From NCBI GenBank assembly GCA_030594935.1, contig JAUVEE010000013.1:1-14398 (forward strand): a stretch of 14,398 bases of DNA. The letters run 5' to 3'. Position numbers and translations under genes: made by a program. Numbering within the stretch: the stretch's first letter is position 1; every line of letters starts with the position of its first letter. The DNA comes from a bacterium (GTDB lineage: Bacteria > Patescibacteriota > Minisyncoccia > Minisyncoccales > JAGLPU01). Positions 1 through 6,853 of the stretch are shown one piece after another. The notes beneath the pieces are model-generated. The model worked only from the letters and a program-made list of their open reading frames with translations. It was not told where the DNA came from and searched no databases.

Positions 1-89
1 CCAGCAACAATCGCCACCATGGCAACAACAATTAAAATTTCTATTAAGCCAAAACCAGTTGGCTTCTCTATGTCTATTTTTTTCATCAT
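1..89 (-). CDS. type IV prepilin, N-terminal fragment (cut by left window edge)
   Basis: Only the first 29 codons are in the window. The start reads MMKKIDIEKPTG, then FGLIEILIVVAMVAIVAG. This is a class III (type IV pilin) leader: a short basic leader ending in Gly, cleavage expected before Phe, Glu at mature position 5, and a hydrophobic helix that anchors the pilin in the membrane and later packs in the fibre core. A prepilin peptidase would cut after the Gly. The ATG at 89-87 overlaps the TGA of pilC (ATGA), and a second in-frame ATG follows directly at 86-84, so either could be used. The overlap suggests translational coupling. Whether this is the major pilin or a minor pseudopilin cannot be told from the fragment. 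Confidence 0.85.
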   Translation of the reverse strand, partial: MMKKIDIEKPTGFGLIEILIVVAMVAIVA

Positions 90-1306
90 TCTATATATTG
101 AAGCATGGAATACATCGGCTGAATCATAGATATTGCAAAAAAGCCCACTGCTCCGCCGACAACAAGCATTAAAGCGGGTTCAATAACCGCAGATAGATTC
201 CTGGTCGTCATAGCGACTTCTTCTTCAAAAAAATCAGCCAGCTTAGCCAAAACCTCCGAGGTTTGACCGCTCTCTTCTCCAACTTCAAGCATCTGAATAA
301 CCATAAACGGATAAAGGTTCTGATAAGGCTTTAAGGCTTCGGAAAGCTTGGTGCCTTTTTCGACTTTTTTCATAGATTGAATTATTGATTCCTTGAAATA
401 AAAATTTGCTGTCGCATCTGAAATAATTTCTAACGACCGAATAATCGGCACTCCGCTAGCAGTAAGCGAGCTCAAGGTTCTGACGATATAAGCAGAGTTT
501 ATTTTTTTCACTAAAGTGGAAATTACGGGAATTTTCAATAAAAAAGCGGACATCATTTTTTTTCCTCTTGCTGTTTTTAAAAATATTTGGAAGATCCAAG
601 AAAAAAGAATCATTCCCAAAATAAAGAGATACCATTTAGCCGCTAGAAAATTGCCAAAATTAATTATAAACTGGGTTGTGACTGGAAGATCAGCGCCCAT
701 GTCTTCAAAAGTGGCAGCTAATTGAGGCACGATCATAATTAACATTAAGAACCCGATAGCTGTCATGGCTACGACAATCACTGCCGGATAGATTAAAGCG
801 CCGATAACGTTTGATCTTAGGGTTTGTTCTCTTTCCATCTGGCAAGTTAAATTATCCAGAACCTCTTCTAAAGTCCCTGATTCTTCTCCTACCTTCACCA
901 TGCTAAAGAAAAGGTCGGAAAAAACATCGGGATGACAAGACAAAGCTTCGGCAAACCCTTTCCCCTTGCTTATTTTTTTAGTGATTTCTGTTAAAACACT
1001 GGCAAATTTTTCGTTTCTTGACTGAAGAGCCAAAATTCTCAAAGAACGAGACAAAGAAACTCCCGCAGAAATCATTACTCTCAGATTTCTGGTAAATAAT
1101 ATTTTATCAGATAATTTAACTCTGTTTAAAAAAGGAATATTAATTTTAATATTTTTTAGCTTCTTTTTTTCTTCCAGATTAGCTTCAATCAGAACAAAAC
1201 CCTCTTGGTGAAGCGCTTTTACCAATTCATGCTTGTCTTTTGCTTCTAAAACTCCTGACTTAGTCTCTCCGTTATAAGATTTGGCTAGATAAGAATAAGA
1301 TGGCAT
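86..1306 (-). CDS. pilC: PilC/GspF-family type IV pilus inner-membrane platform protein
   Basis: 406 aa, the normal length for PilC/GspF. PilC is the polytopic platform protein that couples the PilB ATPase to pilin insertion at the inner membrane. Two T2SSF repeats are visible, at about residues 67-190 and 270-392. Each carries the family motif VGEESG (about 139-144 and 342-347) ahead of its hydrophobic part. Membrane helices are likely near 168-193, 222-244 and 373-395. The N-terminus (MPSYSYLAKSYNGETKSG) is the usual small PilC start domain, which supports the ATG at 1306. The gene lies 24 bp after pilB, and its stop overlaps the prepilin start. No Shine-Dalgarno sequence precedes it. Family assignment is secure. 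Pilus versus secretion use is inferred from the adjacent prepilin and PilB. Confidence 0.95.
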   Translation of the reverse strand: MPSYSYLAKSYNGETKSGVLEAKDKHELVKALHQEGFVLIEANLEEKKKLKNIKINIPFLNRVKLSDKILFTRNLRVMISAGVSLSRSLRILALQSRNEKFASVLTEITKKISKGKGFAEALSCHPDVFSDLFFSMVKVGEESGTLEEVLDNLTCQMEREQTLRSNVIGALIYPAVIVVAMTAIGFLMLIMIVPQLAATFEDMGADLPVTTQFIINFGNFLAAKWYLFILGMILFSWIFQIFLKTARGKKMMSAFLLKIPVISTLVKKINSAYIVRTLSSLTASGVPIIRSLEIISDATANFYFKESIIQSMKKVEKGTKLSEALKPYQNLYPFMVIQMLEVGEESGQTSEVLAKLADFFEEEVAMTTRNLSAVIEPALMLVVGGAVGFFAISMIQPMYSMLQYIE

Positions 1307-1330
1307 AAAAAACCGATACTTAATTTTAAC

Positions 1331-3085
1331 CTATTCAGAAATTACTCTTAGTACTTCTTCAATAGAAGTTATTCCTTGAACGGCCTTTATAAAGCCGTCC
1401 TCGAATATTGTTATCATTTCCTCTTTTTGCGCTCGTTCTCGAATTTCGTCAGTGCTCGCTTTCCTAATAATTAATTCTTTAATTGATTCGGTAACTCTTA
1501 AAACCTCATAAATTCCAATTCGTCCCTTGTACCCGCTGGGAGATTCTTTTGTTGATTTTGGTCGATAAAATTCAATATCTTTAAGGGTTTGCCTTGGCCC
1601 GATTATTTTTTCTTCTTTTAAAATTTTTAGAATTTTGGCTAAATCACAATATTTGGCTAAATTTTTCAAATCCGGCTCTTTTAATTTATACTTTTCTTTC
1701 TCTTTGGCAAATTTTCTAACTAATCTTTGAGCCAGAATAACATTTAAAGTGGAAGAGATTAAAAATGGTTCGGCCCCCATGTCGACAAGACGAGAAATGG
1801 TTCCGGCCGCGCTGATGGTGTGCAAGGTTGACAGAACTACATGGCCGGTTAAAGCGGCGTTAATAGCAAGATTAACGGTTTCTCCATCTCTAATTTCTCC
1901 AACCATAATAACGTCTGGATCCTGCCTTACTAAAGACCTGATGCCGCTGGCAAAAGTTAAACCGATTTTGGAATTAATCTGGGTCTGATTAATTCTCAGC
2001 ATTCTGTATTCCACCGGATCTTCAAGGGTAGAAATATTAACTCCGGGAACATTTAGAATATCAAGTGCGGCGTAAAGAGTGGTTGTCTTCCCGCTGCCAG
2101 TCGGACCGGTGACTAAAACCATTCCCACTGGTTTTTTTAATGCCATTTGCATTTTCTCCAACGCTTCTCCCCTTAAGCCCAAACTTTCCAGAGTGTGGAC
2201 TTTAGAACCCTCGGACAAAAGCCTCATAACAATTTTTTCTCCGTCAAATACCGGCAAAGATGAAACTCTCAAAGAATAACGATAGTCATTGGTTTCAATT
2301 TTAAATCTGCCATCTTGGGGCAGACGATGCTCGTCCAATTTTAGATTGGAAAGGACTTTGATTCTGGCCACTATTCCCGAAGCAGCTTGTTTGGGCAAAA
2401 TCATGGCATCGCGTAAAATGCCGTCAATTCTATAACGAACAACTACTTCCTTTTCAGTTGGTTCTATATGAACATCAGACGCTCTTTGCAAAATTGCGTG
2501 CCTTATCAAAGTATCAACGATTCTAATCACCGGCAGCTCTTCAGCCGCCTTTTTTAAATCTTCTTTCTCGCCTGTTTTGGTTTTGGTTTCTACCACAACT
2601 GCCTTTATCTCCCCTGATTCCTTTTTGATAATATCTCCAAATTCAGCTTCCAAGGTTCTCTGATATTGTTTTAAAACATTTTTCAAGCTCTCGGGAGTAG
2701 TGAGTCTTGGTAAAATTTTTAAGTTAGATTTTTTCTTAATAAATTCAATAGTCCCCAGGTCCTCCGGGTCAAGCATAGCCACTTCTAAATTATTATCTTT
2801 CTTGCGAAAAGCTATGATGTTATGAGATCGAGCAATAGGCTCGGGAATAATTTTTAAAATTTCTGGCGAAATTTTTTCTTCCTCTAAATTTACAAAAGGA
2901 ATGCCCAGGATATAGGCTTCAAGCTTAATTAATTCTTCCTGGGTAATTAAATTCTTCGAAATTAAAACATCGCCAATTTTTTGATTAGTCTTTTTAGCCT
3001 CTTGCTGCGCTTTTTTAAATTGAGACTCGTTTACCAACTCAGCATCTAATAGAAATGCTTTTAGTTGTTGCGACTCTACTTTCAT
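1331..3085 (-). CDS. pilB: PilB/GspE-family type IV pilus assembly ATPase, lacking the tetracysteine motif
   Basis: 584 aa, typical PilB length. PilB is a cytoplasmic hexameric ATPase that powers pilin polymerisation. An N-terminal MshEN/GspE-N type region covers about residues 30-145. The ATPase core has Walker A GPTGSGKTT (327-335), an Asp box around STLEDPVEY (352-360), Walker B DVIMVGEIRD (391-400) and a His box ALTGHVVLSTLHT (411-423). The C-terminal part keeps SGYKGRIGIYEVL (517-529). The two CxxC pairs that normally bind zinc before that motif are absent: LVRKFAKEKE and FYRPKSTKESP stand where cysteines are expected. PilT is unlikely, because PilT is shorter and lacks this N-terminal domain. 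The stop of the receiver gene lies 4 bp upstream of the ATG, so co-transcription is very likely. Confidence 0.93.
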   Translation of the reverse strand: MKVESQQLKAFLLDAELVNESQFKKAQQEAKKTNQKIGDVLISKNLITQEELIKLEAYILGIPFVNLEEEKISPEILKIIPEPIARSHNIIAFRKKDNNLEVAMLDPEDLGTIEFIKKKSNLKILPRLTTPESLKNVLKQYQRTLEAEFGDIIKKESGEIKAVVVETKTKTGEKEDLKKAAEELPVIRIVDTLIRHAILQRASDVHIEPTEKEVVVRYRIDGILRDAMILPKQAASGIVARIKVLSNLKLDEHRLPQDGRFKIETNDYRYSLRVSSLPVFDGEKIVMRLLSEGSKVHTLESLGLRGEALEKMQMALKKPVGMVLVTGPTGSGKTTTLYAALDILNVPGVNISTLEDPVEYRMLRINQTQINSKIGLTFASGIRSLVRQDPDVIMVGEIRDGETVNLAINAALTGHVVLSTLHTISAAGTISRLVDMGAEPFLISSTLNVILAQRLVRKFAKEKEKYKLKEPDLKNLAKYCDLAKILKILKEEKIIGPRQTLKDIEFYRPKSTKESPSGYKGRIGIYEVLRVTESIKELIIRKASTDEIRERAQKEEMITIFEDGFIKAVQGITSIEEVLRVISE

Positions 3086-3089
3086 AAAT

Positions 3090-3464
3090 TTAGTCGTTTG
3101 AATTTTCCAAAGCCCCTTTTATTTTCGCAACCATTTCATCTAAACTGTAATTCGCTTTCACTAAATAAGTTGTTGCCCCTAATTCAATAGCTCTGTCTAC
3201 ATCCTCAACTCTTTCCAAATTAGTTAGAACAATAATAGGAATATTTTTAGTCTCTTTGTCTTTCTTCAGTTTTTCCAAAACTTCAAATCCATCCATTCTT
3301 GGCAGAATAAGATCAAGCAAAATTAAATCCGGCTGTTCTGTTTTGGCCAGCTTTGATCCTATCTCCCCATCCAAAGCTGGAATTACTCCGTAATCGTTTT
3401 GGAAAGCTTCTCTAAAAGTTTTTTGAAGAGTTTCTTCATCTTCAATAAATAAAATTGTTTTCAT
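3090..3464 (-). CDS. stand-alone response-regulator receiver (CheY-like)
   Basis: 124 aa, a single receiver domain with no output domain. The acidic pocket is at E8/D9 (FIEDEE), the phosphoacceptor Asp at D51 (LILLDLILPRMDG), the switch Thr at T81 (IIVLTN) and the conserved Lys at K103 (YLVKAN). A protein of this kind works by phosphorylation-dependent binding to a partner, not by binding DNA. It lies between the histidine kinase (67 bp upstream) and pilB (4 bp downstream). The natural inference is that it passes the kinase signal to the pilus machinery, like PilG/PilH-type regulators, but no partner is shown by the sequence. No Shine-Dalgarno sequence precedes the ATG. Confidence 0.93.
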   Translation of the reverse strand: MKTILFIEDEETLQKTFREAFQNDYGVIPALDGEIGSKLAKTEQPDLILLDLILPRMDGFEVLEKLKKDKETKNIPIIVLTNLERVEDVDRAIELGATTYLVKANYSLDEMVAKIKGALENSND

Positions 3465-3531
3465 AAAATATCAGAACAAAGAACAGGAGCAAAGAAACAG
3501 AATTGCTGTTTATTGTTCATGCTCATTGTTG

Positions 3532-4509
3532 TTAATTAATTGGTAGCGTAAACCAAAATGTTGAACCTTTTCCTTCTTGTGATCTGAACCCTATACTGCC
3601 TCCTGATTTTTCGATAATAGATTTGGTGATACAGAGCCCTAATCCGGTTCCTTGAGTTTGGTGTTTCAGGGCATTTCTGGCCCGAAAAAATTTCTGAAAA
3701 ATAAACTTTTGATCATTTTTAGGAATGCCGATCCCGTTGTCTTTTACCCCAAAATAAATCTTTTTCCCTTTTCTCTTCAGTTCGACTTTAACCTCTCCTT
3801 GCTTCTTCTCTGCCGGGTTTGCGGCCTGGTAAGTAGATACATAACGAGTGGCATTGTCTAAAAAGTTTTCCACCACTATTTTCAACTTATCAGAATCAGC
3901 AACCACTCTGGGCAGATTGTCCTCGGCTTGATAGCTAATTTCAATATTGCAAGCTTCGACAAAAGGTTTAAACTCTTGGAGCATTTCTTTAACTATTTTC
4001 TCTAAAGCAACTTCTGTTTTTTCCAAAGGGAAGCCAGAAGTTTCAATCCGGGAAACAATAAGCAAATCTGAAATAAGCTTCCCCATTCTGTTGCTATTCT
4101 CTTTTAGGATATTAAAATATTCTTCTTCTTTTTCTTCGCTTATTTTATCTTTTTCTGACACCAAATAATCAATCGCCCACCTTAAGTTCACTAATGGTGA
4201 ACGCAGCTGATGAGAAACAATACTGATAAATTCTGACTTCATTCTATTGGCTTCAGCTAAGCTTTCAAAACTTTTGGTAATACTGAAATTCATTATCAGC
4301 AAAACCACAACAACAACCAAGACGATCAGAGTCACTATTTCCGGACTCTCAATATAGCGTGTGCCAATTTGATAAGTGGCAACAATCGCCACAATAATAA
4401 TTAGACCCATTATGAAAAAAAGGAAAGAAGGACACTGCCAAAGACGCAAATTATATTTTTTACATTCTTGAAATATATTTAATTGTTTAACAATTTCTTT
4501 AAAAGTCAT
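3532..4509 (-). CDS. membrane-bound sensor histidine kinase without a large sensor domain
   Basis: 325 aa. Two transmembrane helices (about 27-46 and 57-74) are separated by only some ten residues, so there is almost no extracytoplasmic loop. A linker then leads to a HisKA dimerisation domain with the H-box SIVSHQLRSP (phospho-His H100). The HATPase domain shows the N-box ENFLDNATRY (N215/N219), the G1 box DNGIGIP (257-263), the F-box FIFQKFF and the G2 box GTGLGL (287-292). It is a complete, probably active kinase. With no obvious ligand domain, it may sense the membrane or work through a partner. It is the first gene of the putative kinase-receiver-pilB-pilC-pilin operon, preceded by a promoter candidate at 4543-4572. 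The cognate receiver is almost certainly the next gene downstream. Confidence 0.93.
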   Translation of the reverse strand: MTFKEIVKQLNIFQECKKYNLRLWQCPSFLFFIMGLIIIVAIVATYQIGTRYIESPEIVTLIVLVVVVVLLIMNFSITKSFESLAEANRMKSEFISIVSHQLRSPLVNLRWAIDYLVSEKDKISEEKEEEYFNILKENSNRMGKLISDLLIVSRIETSGFPLEKTEVALEKIVKEMLQEFKPFVEACNIEISYQAEDNLPRVVADSDKLKIVVENFLDNATRYVSTYQAANPAEKKQGEVKVELKRKGKKIYFGVKDNGIGIPKNDQKFIFQKFFRARNALKHQTQGTGLGLCITKSIIEKSGGSIGFRSQEGKGSTFWFTLPIN

Positions 4510-4542
4510 AATTAATTATTGTTATTATTATTACTATGATTA

Positions 4543-4572
4543 AGTATAACATAATTAAAGATTTTCTAACAA
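4543..4572 (-). promoter_or_regulatory. sigma70-type promoter candidate for the kinase/pilus operon
   Basis: Read on the minus strand: -35 TTGTTA (4572-4567), an 18-bp spacer, and -10 TATACT (4548-4543, one mismatch to consensus). The start would fall near 4536, giving a leader of about 27 nt to the ATG at 4509. The -35 is only a 4/6 match, so this is a reasonable but unproven promoter. Confidence 0.45.
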
Positions 4573-4575
4573 TTT

Positions 4576-4602
4576 TTGACTTTCATTTAAAAAAATGATA
4601 AT
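4576..4602 (+). promoter_or_regulatory. promoter candidate for the tRNA pair
   Basis: -35 TTGACT (4576-4581) and -10 GATAAT (4597-4602), each one base from consensus, placed just before the tRNA-Pro 5' end at 4616. The 15-bp spacer is shorter than the usual 16-18, which lowers confidence. It lies back to back with the divergent promoter for the kinase operon. Confidence 0.45.
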
Positions 4603-4615
4603 TTAAGAATAACTT

Positions 4616-4686
4616 CGGGGTATAGTGCAACGGCAGCACGAGTCCTTTGGGAGGATTTAATCTCAGTTCGAATCTGAGTACCCCGA
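4616..4686 (+). tRNA. tRNA-Pro (anticodon UGG)
   Basis: 71 nt with a full cloverleaf. The acceptor stem is CGGGGTA/TACCCCG, followed by U8 A9. The D-arm is GTGC-AACGGCA-GCAC. The anticodon arm is AGTCC-TTTGGGA-GGATT with one G-U pair, giving anticodon TGG and G37. The variable loop is TAAT, and the T-arm is CTCAG-TTCGAAT-CTGAG. The discriminator is A73. C1-G72, A73 and G37 all fit bacterial proline tRNA. The 3' CCA is not encoded (TTA follows), so a CCA-adding enzyme is needed. Confidence 0.95.
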
Positions 4687-4696
4687 TTAGAATATT

Positions 4697-4768
4697 GCGG
4701 GTGTGGTATAGTGGTTATTACTCGGCCCTTCCAAGGCCGCGACGAGGGTCCGATTCCCTTCACCCGCT
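4697..4768 (+). tRNA. tRNA-Gly (anticodon UCC), with an unusual T-loop
   Basis: 72 nt. The acceptor stem is GCGGGTG/CACCCGC. The D-arm has three clear pairs (GTA/TAC) and the G18 G19 pair in its loop. The anticodon arm CGGCC-CTTCCAA-GGCCG is perfectly paired and gives anticodon TCC. The variable loop is CGAC and the T-arm is GAGGG-TCCGATT-CCCTT. The discriminator is U73, as is usual for bacterial glycine tRNA. The CCA is not encoded. The T-loop has C instead of U at position 55 (base 4750). The gene lies 10 bp after tRNA-Pro and is probably on the same transcript. Confidence 0.93.
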
Positions 4769-4804
4769 TAAAACAAACCCCGCCAGTCTATGAGACTGGC
4801 GGGG
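4769..4804 (-). terminator. intrinsic terminator after the HU gene (between convergent units)
   Basis: A perfect 12-bp hairpin, CCCCGCCAGTCT (4778-4789) against AGACTGGCGGGG (4793-4804), with a 3-nt loop. On the minus strand it is followed by TTTGTTTTAA, a proper U-rich tail, so it fits termination of the HU transcript 14 bp after its stop. On the plus strand the stem also follows the tRNAs by 9 bp, but the tail there (AATTGCG) is poor. It may still stop the tRNA transcript weakly. Confidence 0.85.
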
Positions 4805-4817
4805 AATTGCGTTAGAA

Positions 4818-5090
4818 CTATTTTACCGCGTCTTTCAACATTTTTCCAGCTTTGAATTTAGGAACTTTCCTGGCTGGAATCTTTATCTTTGCTCCTGTCT
4901 TAGGGTTGATGCCTTTCCTTGCTTTGCGCCGAACGACTTCAAATTTTCCAAAGCCAGTAAACATCACCTCTTTCCCCTTTGAGAGAGATTTGGTTATTTC
5001 ATCTAAGACTACGGCTAAAGTCTCAGTGGCAAGCTTTTTTGACAAGCCTGTTTTTTTAACTACTGACTGGACTAATTCTTCTTTAGTCAT
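4818..5090 (-). CDS. hup: HU/IHF-family nucleoid DNA-binding protein
   Basis: 90 aa, the standard size of the HU family. It is a dimeric, non-specific DNA-bending protein. It begins MTKEELVQSV, typical of HU helix 1. The family signature runs GFGKFEVVRRKARKG (46-60) then INPKTG (61-66), with Pro63 at the tip of the arm that wedges into the minor groove. It ends with IPARKVPKFKAGKMLKDAV. The gene stands downstream of rny on the same strand, separated by 93 bp that hold a 38-nt inverted repeat and a perfect -10-like TATAAT (5179-5174, minus) without a good -35. A clear terminator follows. HU versus IHF subunit cannot be split by eye, but a lone gene with this sequence is more HU-like. Confidence 0.95.
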   Translation of the reverse strand: MTKEELVQSVVKKTGLSKKLATETLAVVLDEITKSLSKGKEVMFTGFGKFEVVRRKARKGINPKTGAKIKIPARKVPKFKAGKMLKDAVK

Positions 5091-5113
5091 ATAAAATCAT
5101 GCAACAGACAACA

Positions 5114-5151
5114 TAGAACCTAAAGCTTTTTAAAAAAAGATTTGTGTTCTA
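5114..5151. repeat. 38-nt interrupted inverted repeat between rny and HU
   Basis: Symmetric arms around 5132.5: TAGAAC/GTTCTA (6 bp), a 2-nt interruption, AAA/TTT (3 bp), one mismatch, then CTTTTT/AAAAAG (6 bp) around AA. It could fold in the HU mRNA leader, or act as a weak transcript end for rny, 32 bp after the rny stop. It is AT-rich and lacks a GC-rich stem with a U-tail, so it is not a standard terminator. Confidence 0.5.
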
Positions 5152-5183
5152 GGACTGAATGTTACAAGTATGAATTATAAAAT

Positions 5184-6713
5184 TTACTTAGCATATTCCA
5201 CTACCCTGCTTTCCCTAATAACGGTAACTTTAATTTCTCCGGGATATCTCAACTCCTCTTGTATTCTTTGGGCAATTTCTCGAGCCAATTTACGAGCAGC
5301 TAAATCATCTAATTCTTCCGGTCTGACAAAAACCCTAATTTCTCTGCCAGCTTGTAAGGCCCAAGCCTTGTCTACTCCACTGAAAGAAGTGGCGACTTTT
5401 TCTAATTCTCCCAGCCTCTTTAAATAGTCTTCTAATGTGTCTTTTCTCGCTCCAGGCCTTGATCCGGAAATAGCATCAGCAGTTTGAACGATAACGCCTT
5501 CCGGGCTTTCGTAAGGATATTCTTCATGGTGAGACTTCATGGCACTAATCACCTCTTTCTCTATCCCAAACTTTTCCAAGATCCTTATCCCAATTTCAAC
5601 ATGAGATCCTTGGATTTGATGATCTACTGCCTTGCCAATATCATGCAAAAGGCCCGCTTTCTTAGCTATTTTAGCATCGGCTCCGATTTCTGAAGCCAAA
5701 GCTCCAGCCAAATGAGCTACTTCGATCGAATGAAGCAAAACGTTTTGACCGTAACTGGTACGAAATTTCAATCTGCCTAAAAGCTGAACTAATTTAGGGT
5801 CAAGATCCAAAATTCCGGTATCATAAATCGCAGTTTCTCCCGCGTCTTTAATCTGCGTGGCTATTTCTTCTCTTGTTTTGGCGACCACTTCTTCAATCCT
5901 GGCAGGCTGGATACGGCCATCTTGAATTAACTTCTCTAAAGAAATTTTAGCGATATAGCGTCTCACAGGATCAAAGCTGGACAACACCACTGTTTGAGGA
6001 GTCTCGTCCACGATTATCTCCACCCCTGTTAATTTTTCCAAAGTTCTAATGTTTCTTCCTTCTTTGCCGATAATTCTTCCTTTTATGTCTTCGTCCGGCA
6101 AAGAAACTGTGCTGGTGGTAATCTCTTGAGCTTGAGAAAGAGCGCATTTTTGGACAGCTGAAGTTAATATTTCTTTTGCCCTGATTTCGAATTTCTCAAT
6201 TCCTGCCTTTTCTAATTTTCTAATTCTTTCTAAAATTTCTTGTTGAAACTCTTTTTCAATAGAAGCTAATAATTCTTTTTTGGCTTCTTCTTTTGGCAAG
6301 TCTGAAATTCTTTCCAAATTCTTAAGAGCCTCCTGTTTTAAATTCTCTAAAGACTGTTTAACATCTCTAAGTTTATTGACTTTAGCTTGAAATTCTTTTT
6401 CCTCTACTTCAATTTTAGTAAGCTTGGTGTCTAAAATATTCTCTCTTTGCAGTAAAACCTGCTCAGTTTTCAAAAGTCTCTGGCTCCTTTTGTCCTCTTC
6501 TGTTTTGGCGGCGATAACTATTTCTTCGGCTTTCGCCTTAGCCTCTTTTGTTATTTCTCCCACTTCTTGTCTGGTCTTATCTACTTTTTTCTGTAACTTT
6601 GCTTCTATGGTACGATAATTCCTTCTAGCAATTGACTGGCGGGCAAGATAGCCCAAGGTTGAACCGATGCCTAAACATACTACACCCACTATAAGCGCAA
6701 TTAATTGATCCAT
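5184..6713 (-). CDS. rny: ribonuclease Y
   Basis: 509 aa, full length for RNase Y, the membrane-anchored endoribonuclease that starts mRNA decay in many bacteria lacking RNase E. Domains in order: an N-terminal membrane helix (about 3-23); a long charged coiled coil (about 30-190) rich in Lys, Glu and Gln; a KH RNA-binding domain with GRIIGKEGRNIRTLE (212-226, GxxG at 216-219); and an HD metal-dependent phosphohydrolase domain with the HD pair in GLLHDIGKAVDH (H357, D358). The end, YPGEIKVTVIRESRVVEYAK, matches the conserved RNase Y C-terminus. A weak GGA lies just before the ATG, inside a small hairpin (6717-6733). The gene is probably transcribed from a strong promoter at 7079-7107, giving a leader of about 360 nt. 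Confidence 0.97.
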   Translation of the reverse strand: MDQLIALIVGVVCLGIGSTLGYLARQSIARRNYRTIEAKLQKKVDKTRQEVGEITKEAKAKAEEIVIAAKTEEDKRSQRLLKTEQVLLQRENILDTKLTKIEVEEKEFQAKVNKLRDVKQSLENLKQEALKNLERISDLPKEEAKKELLASIEKEFQQEILERIRKLEKAGIEKFEIRAKEILTSAVQKCALSQAQEITTSTVSLPDEDIKGRIIGKEGRNIRTLEKLTGVEIIVDETPQTVVLSSFDPVRRYIAKISLEKLIQDGRIQPARIEEVVAKTREEIATQIKDAGETAIYDTGILDLDPKLVQLLGRLKFRTSYGQNVLLHSIEVAHLAGALASEIGADAKIAKKAGLLHDIGKAVDHQIQGSHVEIGIRILEKFGIEKEVISAMKSHHEEYPYESPEGVIVQTADAISGSRPGARKDTLEDYLKRLGELEKVATSFSGVDKAWALQAGREIRVFVRPEELDDLAARKLAREIAQRIQEELRYPGEIKVTVIRESRVVEYAK

Positions 6714-6716
6714 ATT

Positions 6717-6733
6717 CCAAATTGAAAATTTGG
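6717..6733 (-). promoter_or_regulatory. start-proximal hairpin of rny
   Basis: On the minus strand, CCAAAT-TTTCA-ATTTGG, followed by AAT and the rny ATG. The 3' arm contains GGA, the only Shine-Dalgarno-like bases near this start. Folding could therefore limit ribosome access. The stem is short and AT-rich. Confidence 0.35.
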
Positions 6734-6789
6734 CAAATCACAAGCTACGAATACCGAGAGGGCGGAAAAATTCTTTTTGCTGCAATTTT

Positions 6790-6853
6790 ATAATTATGAG
6801 CGAGGCTGAAATATAAAAAATTATTTTTGTATTTCAGACGAACGAATAATTAT
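6790..6853. repeat. 64-nt symmetric interrupted inverted repeat
   Basis: Outer arms ATAATTAT (6790-6797) and ATAATTAT (6846-6853), an 8+8 nt unpaired interval, then inner arms CTGAAATATAAAAA (6806-6819) and TTTTTGTATTTCAG (6824-6837) around ATTA. All arms share one centre (6821.5). On the minus strand one inner pair becomes a C/A mismatch. It lies inside the proposed rny leader. Its role is unknown; it has no transposase and no obvious target duplication. Confidence 0.55.

Noticed and set aside
1331..3085. PilT (retraction ATPase) as identity of the ATPase
   Set aside because: The length, the N-terminal MshEN-like domain and the SGYKGRIGIYEVL region are PilB/GspE features that PilT lacks.
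3475..3530. Imperfect inverted repeat between kinase and receiver genes (core AAACAG/CTGTTT)
   Set aside because: Beyond the 6-bp core the arms need several bulges and are low in complexity; not better than expected in a CA/GT-biased spacer.
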